From NCBI RefSeq assembly GCF_964656455.1, contig NC_135726.1, positions 4,908,001 through 4,972,000 of the forward strand: a stretch of 64,000 nucleotides of DNA, read 5' to 3'. Below are positions 9,416-21,974 of the stretch, piece by piece. This DNA comes from Halichoerus grypus (taxonomy: Eukaryota; Chordata; Mammalia; Carnivora; Phocidae). The notes beneath the pieces are model-generated. The model was not told the origin of the DNA. It made no database searches and was given only the letters and a program-made list of their open reading frames with translations. Position 1 is the first letter of the stretch; each line of letters opens with the position of its first letter. The position numbers were made by a program, and so were the translations under genes.

Positions 9416-11480
9416 ATATACTGGTGAAAGATGTTAACAATATCTGATAGACCCTTCATCCATTGTGGAGGGAAGATAATCACAAATCAGGAAGGGTTAG
9501 GGCGGTGGACATCCTCCCCATCTTCCCAGCCCCTCCCTCCCACCCCATGACAGTCAGCCTGTCATCAAGTTCAACCCTCCCCCAGCTAAGGCGTGGGCTC
9601 TGAGTCACTCACATCGGACTCTGGGCCTGGACAGACAGTTAGGGCCCAGGCTCCCACCTCACCTGCTCATCACGTTCTCTGATTTTGTGAGCTGCTACAG
9701 AACCTTCCTTTTTTTTTGCATATGTTTTCCAGAGTTAATTTCTGTTTTTTGCACCAAACTCCAACAGATAAAAAACCCATTTTGGAAACAGGACACTATT
9801 GGGAAATGCATCTTACTAATGTTGCAGGTGCGGTTGCTGCTGGGAAGGAGGGTCAGGGCCTGGCAGTTAGGGGAGCCCCCGGCCTGGGGGTTAAAATCCT
9901 GCCCCCAGTAGCAGCAGCCCGCAGAAATGCACGAAAGTGTGAAAACAACGCCCCGCAGGAAATCCTGGTCCTGCCCGCCAGGGTTAGGTCAGCAGACATA
10001 AAGCGGATGGGCTCCTGAAACTGAAGAACAGCTATGAATGAAGCATTATCCAATCCCCCTCAAGTGAAGGGGGTGTTACCTCTGATGAGGAAGTAGGCTT
10101 GGTGTTAGCCGTGAGTAACTCGGCGCAAAGCACAGGAAGAGCCCCAGTCGTTTTTACATGGAAGTGAATATTTATGCCAGCATGAACTCCTAGCAATAAA
10201 GCTCTGTTTCATATCTTTTGTGGAATGAGGTGGGGGCATTTATGAGCAAAGGCATGCATGCATGAATGAAGAATGCACTGAATGATAGCAATAAAACTCT
10301 CGCTCTTGCATCAACCACTGCTTTATCCCGTCCTCACTGGAAAGCCCTTGCTCAGCAAGTAACAATTACCCACAATTACAAACGATGTACAGAAATAGGT
10401 GGGCACGTGAGGCATGCTCGTGCTTTTTCCTTTCTCTTAAAAACACAAGACGGATGGAAAAAGAGAGCTGGCAAAACCTCTAAGAATTAAAGACAAAGGC
10501 AGTTTCTCGTCAAAGACGAAAACAGATGTGTATCATCAGAACCCTCTCCTTACAGGAGACCAAGAAGGCAGTCCCCCACCTCCCCCCGCCCAAAGCCACT
10601 CAATGTAAACAAACAAACAAAAATCCATAGTCTCCAGAATGTCAGACACTCCGCGTATCCAGTCTTCAACCCAGCTGTTGAATATTCAACAGCTCCCGAG
10701 TCTTATTTTGTGACACTAATCTGTGTTAGGGTCTCTATAAACAATGCTTTAAATCTGTCTCTCCTCCTGAGAGTTGAGAATCTTTATCAACAGGTAAATA
10801 TCCTCATCTTCAGTGACAGAGACAGAAAGCATCACACCGTTGGTGGGTTGGTGACGGGATATCTGCAGGGCGCTCAGTTGCAGGGAACAGGAAGAAGAGT
10901 GTCCCCTGTCTCCGCCTTCCCTCCGCCAAAATACCACTGTGAGAACACATCTGAGCTTAAGAGGACAGTGTGCTCAGGTAGCTCGTCACTTTGAAAGAAT
11001 GCTTCACAGTATTTTTTTTTTTTTAAATACCAGCTATGTATCACTGAGAGTATAGATTTTACATCTGTTAAGGATTTCTGTCAATAATAAGAGCCATCTT
11101 TTAAGGACAGGGATATTACTGGCAAGTCACGGAAGCAGTGTGATGTTCTCGACGTTCCTAGCAACCATAGAAAGGGCCCGAAGTGCCATTCATGACCCTG
11201 TGACTTGCAGCAGCCGGGACTGTGGTCGCTTCTGCAGGATGTGTCCCCGCCTCCGGTCAGACCACCTGGCTTTGCTCTGGGCAGCCAGCCTTCCACCAGG
11301 GTTTGGGGGAGGCTGCTTCTGCGCTGGTTCCCTGGGTCTGACGCAGACCTGTGGTGTGTGGTTGGTGCAGACTGGGCCCCTGGTCTGCTCTGGGCCAGCA
11401 ATGTTGCTGGAAGCCTGGGGAGGAAGCTCCCTGGGGACGCAGAGCTGCTGAGCCGTGTACCCGGGGCTCCTGCTGGCTTT
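9416..11480. other. Intron, no gene or repeat recognised
   Basis: About 2 kb of mixed sequence with short A/T homopolymers (for example T-run at 11010-11024). No coherent coding frame or RNA gene is seen. Two GCATGCATGCATG-like stretches near 10250 are simple sequence. Confidence 0.5.
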
Positions 11481-11599
11481 TTGCTACATGAGGTCAAGGC
11501 CTATTTGCGAGCAGAGCGGCCAGCAAGCGGGAAGAGTGTGCAGGAGGAGAGAGGGCCCCTGAGAGGCGCCCCGTCTCGGCACCTGCAGGGCTGAGGTCA

Positions 11600-11808
11600 C
11601 TGGCAGGCACCGTCCCAGCTGGCTGGCTGGCGCCCCTGCCGACGGTTTCTATGTGGCTATTTCCCTTGAACGCTCGGATCCTGCTCTGGCTAAAATCACA
11701 CCTTCCCCTGGATTTCCCAGTTATATGAGCTAATCAAGTTCACTTTTTTCCTCATGCCTTCTTGAGTTAGGTTTCATTTGTCACTACAAGAGCCCTGACT
11801 GATAGATG
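11600..11808 (+). repeat. Possible old ERVL-MaLR LTR 3' end
   Basis: The stretch CTTGAGTTAGGTTTCATTTGTCACTACAAGAGCCCTGACTGATA resembles the 3' end of MaLR-type LTRs. Only the end is convincing and the start is a guess. Confidence 0.4.
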
Positions 11809-12255
11809 AATCCACCACCTGTGGGAGCGAAAGCTTCGGGAGCAGTCTTTCTGCCAGTGGATTTGAAAGTTACACATTGTCCTTCAGGGGAGGAGAATTC
11901 GAGAGCTGCAAAGATCTAGGATGTCCCTTCTTGGAAGTGCCCCTCCTTCCCCAGCTCGGTATGAAAGAGAGTAGTGCTCATGAGGAACCAGCCTGGCTGC
12001 ATCAGTAATAAGCCCAGTCCACACAGTGTCATTTCCCAGGAGAAGGCGGTGTCTTCCCCTTGGACAAGGGCGAGCCATTTGACATCGTCACGTGGAGAAG
12101 ATAGGAGAGGATGAGGGATGCCCGACAACTTGGTCAGCTCCCCCGCTGGAGGGACCATTTCTAGTGGGGGCTGGATTATCACACCCCAACCTGTGCTGTC
12201 AGTGGGGACCGGAGCATGGTGGGCAGAGAGAGGATGAGATGAACCTGGGGTAAAT

Positions 12256-12288
12256 GGGGGGTGGGGTGGGGTGGGGTGGGGGAGGCAG
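12256..12288 (+). repeat. (GGGGT)n G-quadruplex-type tract
   Basis: Six runs of four or more G separated by single T or A: GGGGGGTGGGGTGGGGTGGGG followed by TGGGGGAGG. It meets the usual G4 pattern on the plus strand. Confidence 0.9.
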
Positions 12289-13205
12289 CGGCCCGAGTCG
12301 GGTTCACGTGTGTGCTGTCAGGTGATGGACACAGGCTGACGCGCACAGCTCCAACTTTACTCAGTCCATTAGCGAAAAGCCTCAAGAGCTCGGATTGTTC
12401 CGAACGGAGGCACATTTGTCCTGAATCCCAGTATTTGAAAGCAAAGATCCCTCTACCTTAACATTTCTTTACCGGTGGCTTAGAAATGCGCTGTCACCTC
12501 AGAATCACAGGGCAGAATGTTTTTTACTCTTTTAATAAAAATCCAAGTGATGTACCAACAAACTTGATAGGGCTGAATTTTTAGGGAAGCAACGTGGTTT
12601 TGTACACCTCTCTCTACTTTCATTACGCCCGTGTTTTACCTACTACGTGGCTGTGGTGAGCTGAACAGAGAGTCTCGCTACCCAGAGCCAAACAACGCCT
12701 GTAACACTGAAAATCAAGTGGCAATATGACCTTTTTCCAGGAGGGGGGATATGTATAGACAAACTGAATAACGCAGGTGAAAGGGAAAACATTGCTTCCA
12801 ATTCTGCAGCAAGGCATCTTTGCCGGGTTGGTTTGCCGCACCTTTGAGGGGTGCACCTGAGAACACAGAACAAAGTGGAATGTGGAGCTGCCCTCCTGAT
12901 TCTCGCCTCGGGAGTTTCCTTTCTCTAATATACAATTCATTGAGGGAAGGTGCGGGGGTTTTCTTTATTTGTACTTTTTCTTAGCCGCATGTCTCATTTT
13001 CCATCACGCCTGCAGAACAGAGAATAGAACCTGTTTCTGGATCTGAGCCCGGCCTGCCACCACGCAGGTGTGCGTGCACGGCCCTGAGGTTTGGTTCTCA
13101 CGAGGTGGTGAGACCCGCAAGAGCTCTGATGGGCACCGGAATGCAGGGATTCTCTCTTACCCGCCCGAGGCCCCTTTCAAAGACACTGCCCTGAATTCTA
13201 ATGGT

Positions 13206-13480
13206 GTCTGTTACGGGCTGAATTGTGTCCCCCAGAGTCCTACGTTGAAATCTTAACCCCTGGCACCTCGGAGTGTTTGCTCACAGAAGCCAGTGCACTA
13301 AGGGGGCTTTTCTTCCTCCGGCCTCCTGATTCATTATGAGGCACATGACCACGGAAGAACAGAGAAAGGCAGACGGTTGACTTCCCATGGAACATCCCAG
13401 AGTCTCCCTGTGCCTGAACTCATGAGAACTTCTAACTGGAGAACCCAGGGAAGGGTCTCAGCGCTTCTCCCACTCGGGCT
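13206..13480 (+). repeat. MLT1-type LTR fragment
   Basis: It starts with TGTCTGTTACGGGCTGAATTGTGTCCCCC and TACGTTGAAATCTTAACCCC, the 5' end of MLT1-family (ERVL-MaLR) LTRs, then diverges. No internal retroviral sequence was seen. Confidence 0.75.
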
Positions 13481-13759
13481 GTAGTCCAGTGTGGTGGCCT
13501 CTCCCCCAAGCTAGGCAGGGTTCGCTGTGGCCACTTAGCTGTCCCAGGGTCCAGGTCACTGGGTCTGCATTCTAGCAGCCAGGAAGGGAGCTCTTCCTAG
13601 AATTCTGCCCTGTCCATCCCAGTTTGGCCCGCTGGAGCAGACTTCCTCCTTCTTCCAAAAGCTGCAAGATGGTGATCATGTTTGTCCCTCTTAGCTTCGT
13701 CCATGTGCCTCACATCAGACGGTTTCGAGCCTTGCCTGTTCTTAATAACAAATGTCATA

Positions 13760-13955
13760 GTCCTGTTTACTGAGTGCTTACGAGGTGGCAGTCGCCATGC
13801 GAAGTGCTTTACACTTGTTGAGCTCAGACTCATCACGATCTTGTGAATCCCATCTGAGATGAAGACACTCAGGCTTGGGGAAGCCACCTCCGTTTCCCCA
13901 AGTCTTATGGTTGTTAAGTGGCTGGATAGACTGGTTTTCTGTGATTCCAAAGTCC
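13760..13955 (-). repeat. MIR SINE (antisense)
   Basis: Plus-strand blocks TTTACTGAGTGCTTACGAGG, GAAGTGCTTTACACTTGTTG and GATGAAGACACTCAGGCTTGG follow the reverse complement of MIR. Diverged. Confidence 0.75.
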
Positions 13956-13974
13956 TCTTTCTTTTTTTCCCCAC

Positions 13975-14845
13975 TCTTTTAAAATTGTGGCAAAATAAAC
14001 ATAAAGTTTACCTACCTTAACCATTTTAAGTGTACAGTTTGGTGCTATTAAGAGCATTCATAATATTGTGTAACCATCACACCATACAACACAGAACTCT
14101 TCTCGTAGAACTGAAACTCTAACCACTCAATAATGAACTCCCCATCCCAGTGCTCTGCCCACTCCAAACCCTGCAACTGGTAACCACCCTCCTACTTTGT
14201 GTCCCTATAACTCCGACTGCTCTAATGACTCATATAAGTGGAATCGTACAGGATTTGTGTTTTTGTGGCTGCTTATTTCACTGAGGAGAATGTCCTCAAG
14301 GTTCATCCCTGTTGTAACAGGTGTCAGAATGTCCTTCCTTTTTAAGACTAATATCCCATTGTCTGTACGTGACATGTTTGGCTTATCCATTTACCCATGG
14401 ATGGACCCTTGGGTTGCTTCCACATTTTAGCTAACGTGAATAACACTGCTATAAACATGGGTGTACAAGTATTTCTTTGAGACCCTGCTTTCAATGATTT
14501 TGGGTTCCCAGAAATGGAATTGCTGGATCAAATGATAATTCCATTTTTAAGTTTTTGAGGAATCATCATCCTGTTTTCTATGGCAGCTGTACCATTTTAC
14601 ATTCCCACCAACTGTGCACAGAGTTCCAATTTCTCCACATCCTTGGCAGCACTTGTTATTTCTTTTTCTTTCTTTTTTTTTTTTTTTTTTTTGGTGATTC
14701 TAATGGGTGTAAGGTGGTATCTCAATGTAGTTTTGATTCGCATTCCCCTAATGATTAGTCATGCTGAGCATCTTTTCATGTGCTTATCGGCCATTTGCAG
14801 ATCTTCCTTGTAGAAATGCGTAGTCCTCCATGTGAGGATCCCAAA
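13975..14845 (-). repeat. Degraded L1: ORF2 C-terminus and 3'UTR (antisense)
   Basis: On the minus strand, short readable pieces match L1 ORF2: FYKEDLQMADKHMKRC near 14800 and TTGMNLEDILLSEISSHKN near 14260-14320, followed by 3'UTR sequence ending at 13975. Frames are broken by stops and indels. A T-run at 14668-14692 interrupts the element. Long open frames on either strand here are not genes. Confidence 0.88.
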
Positions 14846-15152
14846 CAGAATCTTTTCCCGGGTTGCCCTCCTCGAACACACTTGAGTTTGGCAGCATCCC
14901 TCTAAAAAAGAGATGCCCAGAGGAACACGAAGCCCGGCTCGCAATATGGTGGCTCCAGTTCCATATACCAGTTGTTGGACTGGGAGATTCTCTTAGCTTT
15001 TCTCAGAGCCAGAAGATACCTTTGTCCAAGACTCAACTTGCAGTCAGTGAAAGCCTCCAGGCCCTTGAAAGTTGCCTTGAACTGGTGTTAAGCCAGCTCT
15101 CTTGTTTTGAATCAGAGGTCATTTGGCCACGTTTCAGCCTACTGTTCTATCA

Positions 15153-15353
15153 CAGGGTCTCTCGACCTTGGCACTGCTAACATTTGGGGCTAGATAATTC
15201 TTTTTTACAAAGGGGCTGTCCCGTGCACTGTGGGAAGCTCAGCAGTAACTCTGGCTTCTGCCTGCTCGAAGCTGACTGTACCCCCTCCCAAATGTTCTAG
15301 ATGTTGCCAGATGTCATGTGGGGGGCAATATCACCCCTGGTTGAGAACCGCTG
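15153..15353 (+). mobile_element. MER20-like hAT DNA transposon
   Basis: Termini CAGGGTCTCTCGACCTTGGCA and GGTTGAGAACCGCTG form imperfect inverted repeats. The body has CATTTGGGGCTAGATAATTC and ATGTTGCCAGATGTC. A degraded 8-bp duplication, TTCTATCA versus TTCTAGTA, flanks it, as expected for hAT. Non-coding. Confidence 0.85.
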
Positions 15354-16009
15354 TTCTAGTATACTTCAGACATCTAAAGATGGGTGACTTGTTTTTTATT
15401 ATGTGGGGACATCCAAGATTTTCTAGGAATGAATAATGTTTCTTTAAAATCTCTGTTCCTTCCATGAATCCAGACAACTAGAGAAAGAGGTGGACATAAT
15501 GAACTGGGAAAGAGACAGGGTCAGGAACTGAGAAGAACACGTCAAATAGATTTGCCATATATCTGACGCGGACAGCGGACAACCAAATGCAGAGTGAATG
15601 CTTGGATTCTCTTACACGGGATGATAAAGTCCATGAATCAAATGTTTATTTCCTTGCAGCAAAAATGAAATTATTCATTTCATTCTCCTACCAGCACGCA
15701 TGACTAGCTCTGGACAAATATAAACAGGTCTGGTGATGAATGGTTTAAGACGCTCACCGTGGACCACCATGGAGCATTAGTTCTCTAAACAGATAAATAT
15801 ACAAGGTCCTCATGGACATCACGGGGGACCCAAGGATGATTGAGATACAAGTCCTGGGCTGAGGCAGGTTTTCCCAAATGCAGCACATGCAGGACGCTCG
15901 GTGTGGGAGATGTGAGGTGTGTGAGGGTAAATTTGGGTGAGCAGTATGGATCAAAGCGGGATTTCTGGCGAACTGTCTTCGATTGGAAGAGAGAAAAGGA
16001 CAGCAGCTA

Positions 16010-16490
16010 GTGTATTAGGCTTCTGTGGCTGTTCTAACAAATTACCACAAACCTAGTGACTTAAAACAACGCAGATTTATTATCTTAGCGTTCTGGAGGC
16101 CAGAGTCTAAAATCAAGGTGTGGGCAGGGCTGCAATCCTTCTGGAGTCTCTAGGGGAGCATCTATTTTGGTGCCTTTCATGGCACCCAGAGGTGCACATG
16201 TTCCTTTTTTCATTGTCTCTTTCTTGCATGACCCCAATCTCTCATCACATCTTCTCCAGCTCTGATCCTCATGCCTCCCCCTTCTGAGGATCCTTATGAT
16301 TATGTTGTCCCCCACCCCCCACCGCCGGCTGGTCCAGGGTGGATTTACAGCTCAAGAGCCCTAACTTAGTCACAGCACAGAGTTTCTCTTTACCCTGGAA
16401 GGTCACACATTTGCAGGTTCCAGGGACTGGAATGTGGGCATCTTCAGGGGCTGGGGAGCATATTCATCATAGCGTGGTTAGCAGGAAGAG
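16010..16490 (-). repeat. MLT1-type LTR (antisense)
   Basis: Plus strand opens TAGGCTTCTGTGGCTGTTCTAACAAATTACCACAAACC and TTCTGGAGGCCAGAGTCTAAAATCAAGG, the reverse complement of the MLT1 3' end. The match continues to GGTCACACATTTGCAGGTTC and the CTTCAGGGGCTGGGGAGCATA region. Confidence 0.82.
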
Positions 16491-16684
16491 AAGGCCTGAA
16501 GGCTGTGAACTCACAAAGAATGTGGCTAGGAATATGGCACGTTCTTGTTAAAATATGGACTGACTGATCCACTGAATGGGTGGATAAATGTCCGCTGGCC
16601 TTCCTTAGTCCTTAAGGGCACAAGCCCCAAATTGGAAGAAACAGAAAATGTTTGCTAAGATATTAGAAGAGGCATTGGCTCGGA

Positions 16685-16870
16685 GAGGCTCTTCCTTAGC
16701 TGCGTGATTCCCAACAAATGTGTGTAACCTCTTGTCCTCAGCTGCATTTTCTGCAAAGTGGGGACAGTAGGCCCTGTCTCAGCGTTGCTGGTAAGATGAA
16801 ATGATGCAACACGCAGAAAATGCCTGGCACTTAGTAGCTGCTCAATAAAGCTTAATTCTGTTTTCCTTCA
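16685..16870 (+). repeat. MIR SINE
   Basis: Blocks CTGCATTTTCTGCAAAGTGGGGACA, AAGATGAAATGATG and TGCCTGGCACTTAGTAGCTGCTCAATAAA match the central and 3' parts of MIR. Confidence 0.8.
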
Positions 16871-16889
16871 GCTTTCCATCTGATATCAT

Positions 16890-18430
16890 TGCTTTTCTTT
16901 TCAAGTCATAAATTAAAAAAAAAAACAACCCTAGTCTTGTAGTTTATTTTCCTGGTGACTCCTAGAGGCAGGTACAGTGACCACGGGATGACGTGTTGAA
17001 AGCACAGAAGACAGAAAGCCTCAAAGTGCATTGAAATGTTCAGTTCATTTACCAGCCTAGAACGATCACCTCAATAACCTCAAATTCCATCCTCATAGTC
17101 TGTTTAAGAATCAGGAAAGTGAATAGTTTAGAAACCTAGTGAAAATACACAAGGCCATGTAACTTGAAGGTGGGGGAGCTTTAGTTTCACAGAGAAGTCA
17201 TCAGATGATGACAGAAAAATCCAGACGTTTCCAAATTAAGGCTGGCCCTTCTAGAAAGTTCAGACCCAGGAAGCACAGGCATCAGCCATGTGCTGGAGGC
17301 CAGCTTTGATGGCGCATAACAAACAGCGTGATTTCACTCACACAGTGAAACTATTTTCCCCGAAATTGGACCCTTATTACTAAGTTAATAGAAAAAAATT
17401 CCAATTGAACTTCGGAAGATTTTTTTTTTTTGCTATTACAGTAACATTAAAGATTTCAATTTGGTGAAAAGTGAGGACTGAAGCCTTCCAACAATTTTCC
17501 AACGGAGCTTAAATTCAATTTTAAGAACAGTCACTCTGTAATTTCCAGGGAAGGGGCACTTAATCCCTGGAAACGCACCAAGGGAGAAGCACCACCGTCC
17601 CCCGCATCGGGGCCTGGAGTGGTGGGGTCGTGGTGGGCTGGGTCGTGGAACGAGTCCCCAGCTGGTGCGGGAACAGCACGTGCCCCGTTGAGTTCACATG
17701 CTGGGCACCCTAACCTGTCCTTCCTAGGACATGAGTCTCTGCTTGGAATTGGCTTGTTCCATGGGATTTGAAGAACTATCTGAGTATTCCTATTCTGGCC
17801 TTAAGGTGAGGATGACAGTGCATTTTATTATACCATTTGGGGTAATCATTGTTATTTTTGTTCCTTATACCGGTTGTCTTAACAGCCTAACAACAGCGGA
17901 TTAAAAACTCCACCTAAGAGAAAACGTTTGAGACACACATCTATCCCTTCACTCGCTCAAGGCACTTTTATTCCTCCAGACCGCACTGGAAATCAGCTGC
18001 AGGTGCACGAGGCAACACACTCTCTACCCCTTCCCCAAACACTTTGGACCGCAACCCAGGTGAGCGATGCGTATGCTGTGAGATCTGGGGGAAGGGTCCT
18101 TGTCATTTTTTTTTTTTTTTAGATGCCAGGAAATGTCTTTATAGGACTTACGGAGGAGTAAGACTTTTTCATTTCTCCTTGTAAAGAAAAGTGCTGTCTG
18201 CAGGGTTATCTAGATGGAGTTTTTGATAATGTATTTTGTGCAGCTGAATGGATGTTATGACAGCCGAGCGGGATGCGTCCCAGGCGACAAGTGCTCGTTT
18301 GAGCCCATGACGGGCTCAGGGGCCCGGTGGTCTAGGCCCGTGTTCGCGTTCCTCTAAGACTAGAAAAGGAACACAGTGCCTCTGGGCATATCTGCAGAGA
18401 GAAAAAGGAGCTTCCTTACAGTGTCCTTGT
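16890..18430. other. Intron, no gene or repeat recognised
   Basis: Single-copy-looking sequence, AT-rich around 17300-17530 and GC-rich around 17570-17690. Only short homopolymers (T-runs near 17421 and 18105) stand out. Confidence 0.5.
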
Positions 18431-18434
18431 TTCC

Positions 18435-19035
18435 TGCTTCTTTAAAAAGTTATTTTTCAGTTTATAAAAGTGGTACGTTCAGTATAGAAAACTTGACAAT
18501 ACAAAAAAAGAGTGGGAAGAAAAAAAAAATGAAAAATCGTCAATACGTCCAGGAACCCGAGAGAATCACTCCCAACCTTGTGGGATATTTTATTCAGGAG
18601 CCTCTCTACGTGGGATTTAAATAATTGGGATCATAGAGTTGGCCAACTTTGATATCCCACTTTTTCCACTTCACTTTATATCAGGAACAAGTTCCCCTGG
18701 CTTAAAAAATTCTTACAAAACCTGGTTTTAATGACTGCACATTAGTCCATCATGTGGCTTGACCCATTATTTATTTATCCAGCCTCCTATTGTGGGACAC
18801 TCAGTCTGTTCCCCAACTTTCTGCTATCATAAATAAGGCTCCAGTGAAGAACTCTGCATGTAGATCTCTGCTTCCTAGTACCTAAGACTGACACCATTTC
18901 TGATTATTTCGTTGAGATAAATTCCTAGGGGTGGAATTACTTGTATCAGAGACTATGACTGTTGGAAAAAGGTTGATACATAATGCAACACGTCTTTCAG
19001 AACTGTGTACCAATTTGCCTTCCTCGCCTTAACTC
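18435..19035 (-). repeat. Ancient L1-derived fragment (antisense)
   Basis: Plus-strand text such as TTGAGATAAATTCCTAGGGGTGGAATTACTTG and CATAAATAAGGCTCCAGTGAA is the usual antisense L1 3' region, heavily diverged. No intact frame. Confidence 0.65.
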
Positions 19036-19559
19036 TGTTTTAAAATCACTTCTCGACACAGTGCATTTTCTTGTTGCAGGGACCCGGCAAAGAGGTGGGC
19101 GAATCGGGCAGGAAAGCTCTTATCAGCCTCGTCATTGGAATTCTGGAGACGCAGGCTCTGAGGTCTGGGGGGATGGGCTGGGAAACACTGCCCATTATTC
19201 AGAAGGTCACGGGCTCGGCTCTCATGAGCTGCCCCTCATCCCTGCCTCAGACTCACGTGCATCCCACACTAATGTGGTGGTGAGCTGTTTTTATTCGGGA
19301 ATATGTGTGGCTCGAATCAGTGCTGCTGGTGCTGGCCTGAAGGGGCCGGGTTCCTTGCTACCTCTCTGCACCTCCCAGCCTCTGTGCTCGGAAAGCCTCT
19401 CCTCTCCAGGGGGCCACCCCCTCCGTTCTGCAGTTAATTCTTAAGACTTAGCCCAAGGGAAGGCGGATGGGGACCATCACTGGGTGAAAGATCCAGAGCA
19501 CGTGGTTTGCCCTCGAGCATCTCCTGGCCCACTTGATTTTCCACCTGTGTGTCCAGGTA

Positions 19560-19830
19560 GGCTGTATTTCTCAGCTTGCCCTGTGGCTAGGGTGGGGTCT
19601 TAATGTCACTTCTGGATCTAGTCACAAAGCCCCTGGAACAGCCTCTTCCTTCTCTGTGAACAGTGACTCCGTAGGTCACACACAGAAGGGGCAGCTTCCC
19701 AAGATGGAGGAGCCAAGGAGCCTGGATCCTCGAATGATGCTGGGGAGCAGAGCCATCTGCCTCCACCCCTTTCCCATCACTGGCAATGAGTGATATGAGT
19801 GCCCAGTAAATTTCAGTGTTAAGCTGTTGA
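19560..19830 (+). repeat. Possible old LTR fragment
   Basis: AAGATGGAGGAGCCAAGGAGCCTGGATCCTCGAATGATG and GGAGCAGAGCCATCTGCC resemble an old ERVL-type LTR also seen at 34.05 kb. Boundaries are uncertain. Confidence 0.4.
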
Positions 19831-20049
19831 GACGGGGGTGAGGGTGGGGGTTGTCTCCTACAGCACCTAGTATTATTTATCCTTACTAGGACTCTCACTG
19901 ACAATTTCCGTCTAATTGTGTGCGTGCGTGCTGAAAGTTATGCTAAGTTATGCATGAAGGCGAAGCCCCCACTGGGGTTGGGAGTGGGTGGGGAGGGATG
20001 GCTTGGACGACGAGGTTTTGTTAGCAATGATTCTTGAAGGATTACAGTC

Positions 20050-20276
20050 ATAGTTAATATGCATTGGTTCCTACCGCTTTCCAGATGTGCTGTAGAGCTT
20101 TGCCAGATCAGCCTATTTAATCCTTCCGATGACGCTAGGTATTATCTCCTTTTACATCTGGAGAGAATGAGGCCAGCAGAGGCCAAGCAACTTGCCCAAA
20201 GCCCCACAGCTCTTGGAGGCAGAGCTGGATATCGAATCCTGAACTCGAGAGCACGACCCTGACCACTATGTCCCGG
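20050..20276 (-). repeat. MIR SINE, nearly full length (antisense)
   Basis: It covers the MIR 3' end to its tRNA-like head in reverse: AGCTTTGCCAGATCAGCC..TTTAATCCTTCC, TTTTACATCTGGAGAGAATGAGG, GCAACTTGCCCAAAGCCCCACAGC, GCAGAGCTGGATATCGAATCC. It is one of the better preserved MIRs here. Confidence 0.85.
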
Positions 20277-20279
20277 CGG

Positions 20280-21285
20280 GGTTCAGCCGCGTGGCAGATA
20301 CTTGGAGTGAGACCCTGGGAAGCCAATTGCGTGAGGGCACGGGGAAGGGGAGACGGTGCAGAATACCTAGTGTCACAGACGGCAGGGGCGCTGGGCATGA
20401 TGGGCCTGACCGTGGAGAGCTCTGGCGGGTTCTGAGGGAGTGGCCAGGGTGGGGGGCCGGTTTTAAGGGGTGGCGCTCAGGGCGCCCATCCGAGCACACA
20501 GACACAGGAGAACGGGACACATGAGAGAGCCATCAGGTATTACTGAATCCACGCAAGGGGTCTGGACGGTCTCGTGTTAGCTTAAACATGTGCCCTCAAA
20601 GGCCTGTGCCCAACTCTGTGGGGAAAACAGCTGCGCGCGGGGCTTGGCCTGCACCTCGCGGTGGTCTCTATGGTTACACACAAGACACACTCCCTGGATC
20701 ATGTCACCTGAACAAGCTGATGAGTGAAACACGCAAATACGTCATTTAGAGAAGAAACGCATCCGAAGCACTGCACCCATCATCAGACTTCTTTATGTAG
20801 CCCCCTCCCCCTGCCCTAGTCACCTGTCCCCTTGCCTTTTCTGTTCCCAGACATCCTGACACTGAGGGCCTCACCCTTCCAGCGACTGAGGCCTTCCACT
20901 CTGGCTCAGTAACTGCAGCCATCACAGAATTAAGTAATGACACAGTGAGTTATTATTCCGCCCGGCTTCAGCTGGGGAGGGAACCTGCAGCCGGGACACC
21001 TCTCTGTTGGGGCGCTCACACGACTGTCTAGGCAGTGACACGAAAAATGTTCCCTATAATTCCCCAGCTCACAGCCATACATCCTCAGTCTTGACGCCAC
21101 ACTTTGTGGGGAACAGCGTGGTTTTGTTGAGAAGGGGAAGAGGTGCAATTAGATTCCTCTTAAATGTTACATTCATCCTTGTTAATCAAAGATTAGTACC
21201 TCTTAAAAAAAATAAACACAGCTCAGGTCCCCAGGAGGCTGATAGCAGATCCCACGGCCTGTTTAACTTCGCAAAATGAAACAAA
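20280..21285. other. Intron, nothing recognised
   Basis: GC-rich to 20660, then mixed. No reading frame resembles a protein and no repeat was named. Confidence 0.45.
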
Positions 21286-21289
21286 ACGC

Positions 21290-21460
21290 GCCTCTCTGCC
21301 TCTTGAGTGTGGAATTAACACGATGAAATACAATGGCAGCCATATCTAGGAGGGTGGGATTAAAGGTGACTTTTAATTTGCTTCTTTATTCTGCTCTGTG
21401 TTCGTGAATTTTTCTACAATGAGCATGTGTTGCTCATTAAAAGGCATTTAAATAACTAAA
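21290..21460 (+). repeat. Probable L1M/HAL1-type 3' end
   Basis: GTGGGATTAAAGGTGACTTTTAATTTGCTTC and TTTTTCTACAATGAGCATGTGTTGC resemble an old L1-lineage 3' terminus. Confidence 0.5.
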
Positions 21461-21649
21461 AACAGGAAATTCGAGACTATACTCTAAAAACCTGGAAACA
21501 AAAGAAGTAGAGGGAGGGAAGTAGAGGGAAGTAGAGGGAGACTTTGCCCTACTCTCATTCCACTCCCCAGAAGGAACCCCTACAATTGGTTGGATGTCTG
21601 TCCTTCCAGATAACTTTCTGAGCATTTTCCATTTATTCCCATAACACCT

Positions 21650-21785
21650 ATTAGATTTGGAAGCAACCTTTTGTTTCCTTCCTTATTTTCTGACCATTGC
21701 CCGACAGGAAGGCCTTGTTTGCCCGGTTCTGCTCCAATAACAGTGCCCAGCACACAGTAGGTGCTCATTAAACAATTGTTAAAGC
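21650..21785 (+). repeat. L2 LINE 3' end
   Basis: CAGTGCCCAGCACACAGTAGGTGCTCATTAAACAATTGTT is the L2 3' terminus. Confidence 0.65.
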
Positions 21786-21974
21786 AGCCGAAGGATGGGA
21801 AAGGCTGGATGGGAGGAGGAATGCTGTTAAAACCACCAGCGCCTTCCAGAGAGAGGGGGGCCCTCTTGGTCTTCGGACGTGTTTCCATCTGCTAGAGGTG
21901 AGCCTGAAGCCCCCTGGGGGCAGGAGCTGGAGAGAACTGAGTTGCTCTGCAGAAGGTCCCTGTTTTTGCTTTCG

